In this document: in pieces, positions 63,766-64,000 of the stretch | Position numbering within the stretch: position 1 is the stretch's first letter | Layout: each line of letters starts with the position of its first letter | The notes under the pieces: generated by a model | Seen by the model: the letters and a program-made list of their open reading frames with translations, nothing else | Databases searched by the model: none | What the model was told of the DNA's origin: nothing | Translations under genes and position numbers: made by a program | DNA from: Ampullaceana balthica | Lineage: Eukaryota; Mollusca; Gastropoda; Lymnaeidae | Assembly (NCBI GenBank): GCA_944989445.1 | Contig: CALYLW010001394.1 | Span: 72,786-136,785, forward strand | Direction: 5' to 3' | Length of the DNA: 64,000 bases

Positions 63766-64000
63766 ACGCTGAAAAGTTTGCTCACAACTGTTTTAAGGGA
63801 AAGGGAGGAGAGTGTGGAGCATGGCATTGGAAGACTGAATGACTCAAGACTTTGGGTTTTTTAGAAGATTCAAAGTTGCCTCATTTTCATCAAATGATCA
63901 CCAATCTGTACTAGACAAGGGTTATATGAAAGAATTAAAAAGCTTTTTTAAAATCAATGATTTTAATTCAAAAGTGAGCTTAACTGTTAAAGATTGATTC
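63766..64000. other. Unassigned right edge
   Basis: Nothing recognisable; no ADAM17 exon seen. Confidence 0.6.

Overview
The window looks like a piece of an animal nuclear chromosome, most likely from a mollusc and perhaps a gastropod. It is AT-rich. Its one conserved gene is broken into many short GT-AG exons. The rest is animal-type LINEs, a tRNA-derived SINE and hAT, Harbinger-like, pogo/Tigger-like and Merlin-like DNA transposons. The gastropod assignment is inference from repeat style; the sequence carries no taxonomic marker.

The gene is an ADAM17 (TACE)-type metalloprotease-disintegrin on the + strand. I assembled 18 exons between 20316 and 60282. They join in one uninterrupted frame of 600 complete codons and run from the middle of the prodomain through the cysteine switch, the furin site, the zinc site, the Met-turn and the disintegrin-like domain into the cysteine-rich membrane-proximal region. 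The signal-peptide exon (5') and the last extracellular, transmembrane and cytoplasmic exons (3') are not visible and probably lie outside the window. Two features stand out. A 6-nt microexon at 32297-32302 supplies the catalytic Glu of the zinc motif. Exon 16 has its 3' end and splice donor copied into a 61-bp tandem array of 29 donors. A 21-nt optional microexon may sit in the 19.8-kb intron 13.

Layout: 1-20315 is non-genic (or an upstream intron). It holds minisatellites, three Harbinger-like MITEs whose ends carry CRE-like TGACGTCA, small hAT MITEs, a SINE, a 710-bp insert with 15-bp target duplications, a LINE-A copy interrupted by two hAT elements and a LINE-B copy, and a Merlin remnant. 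20316-26104 holds exons 1-9 (intron 6 carries a hAT element and arrays). 26105-31569 is intron 9, with a Tigger-like element and a 2.9-kb array of a 45-bp unit. 31570-33032 holds exons 10-13. 33033-52814 is intron 13, mostly minisatellites. 52815-60282 holds exons 14-18, again separated by arrays and by a second LINE-B. 60283-64000 is intronic or 3' sequence with an inserted LINE-A.

More than 30 tandem arrays cover roughly a third of the window by my hand count. They explain nearly all long open frames other than the RT fragments. LINE-A and LINE-B each have a probable non-autonomous partner sharing their 3' tail. Everything here was read by eye; no alignment or database search was run.
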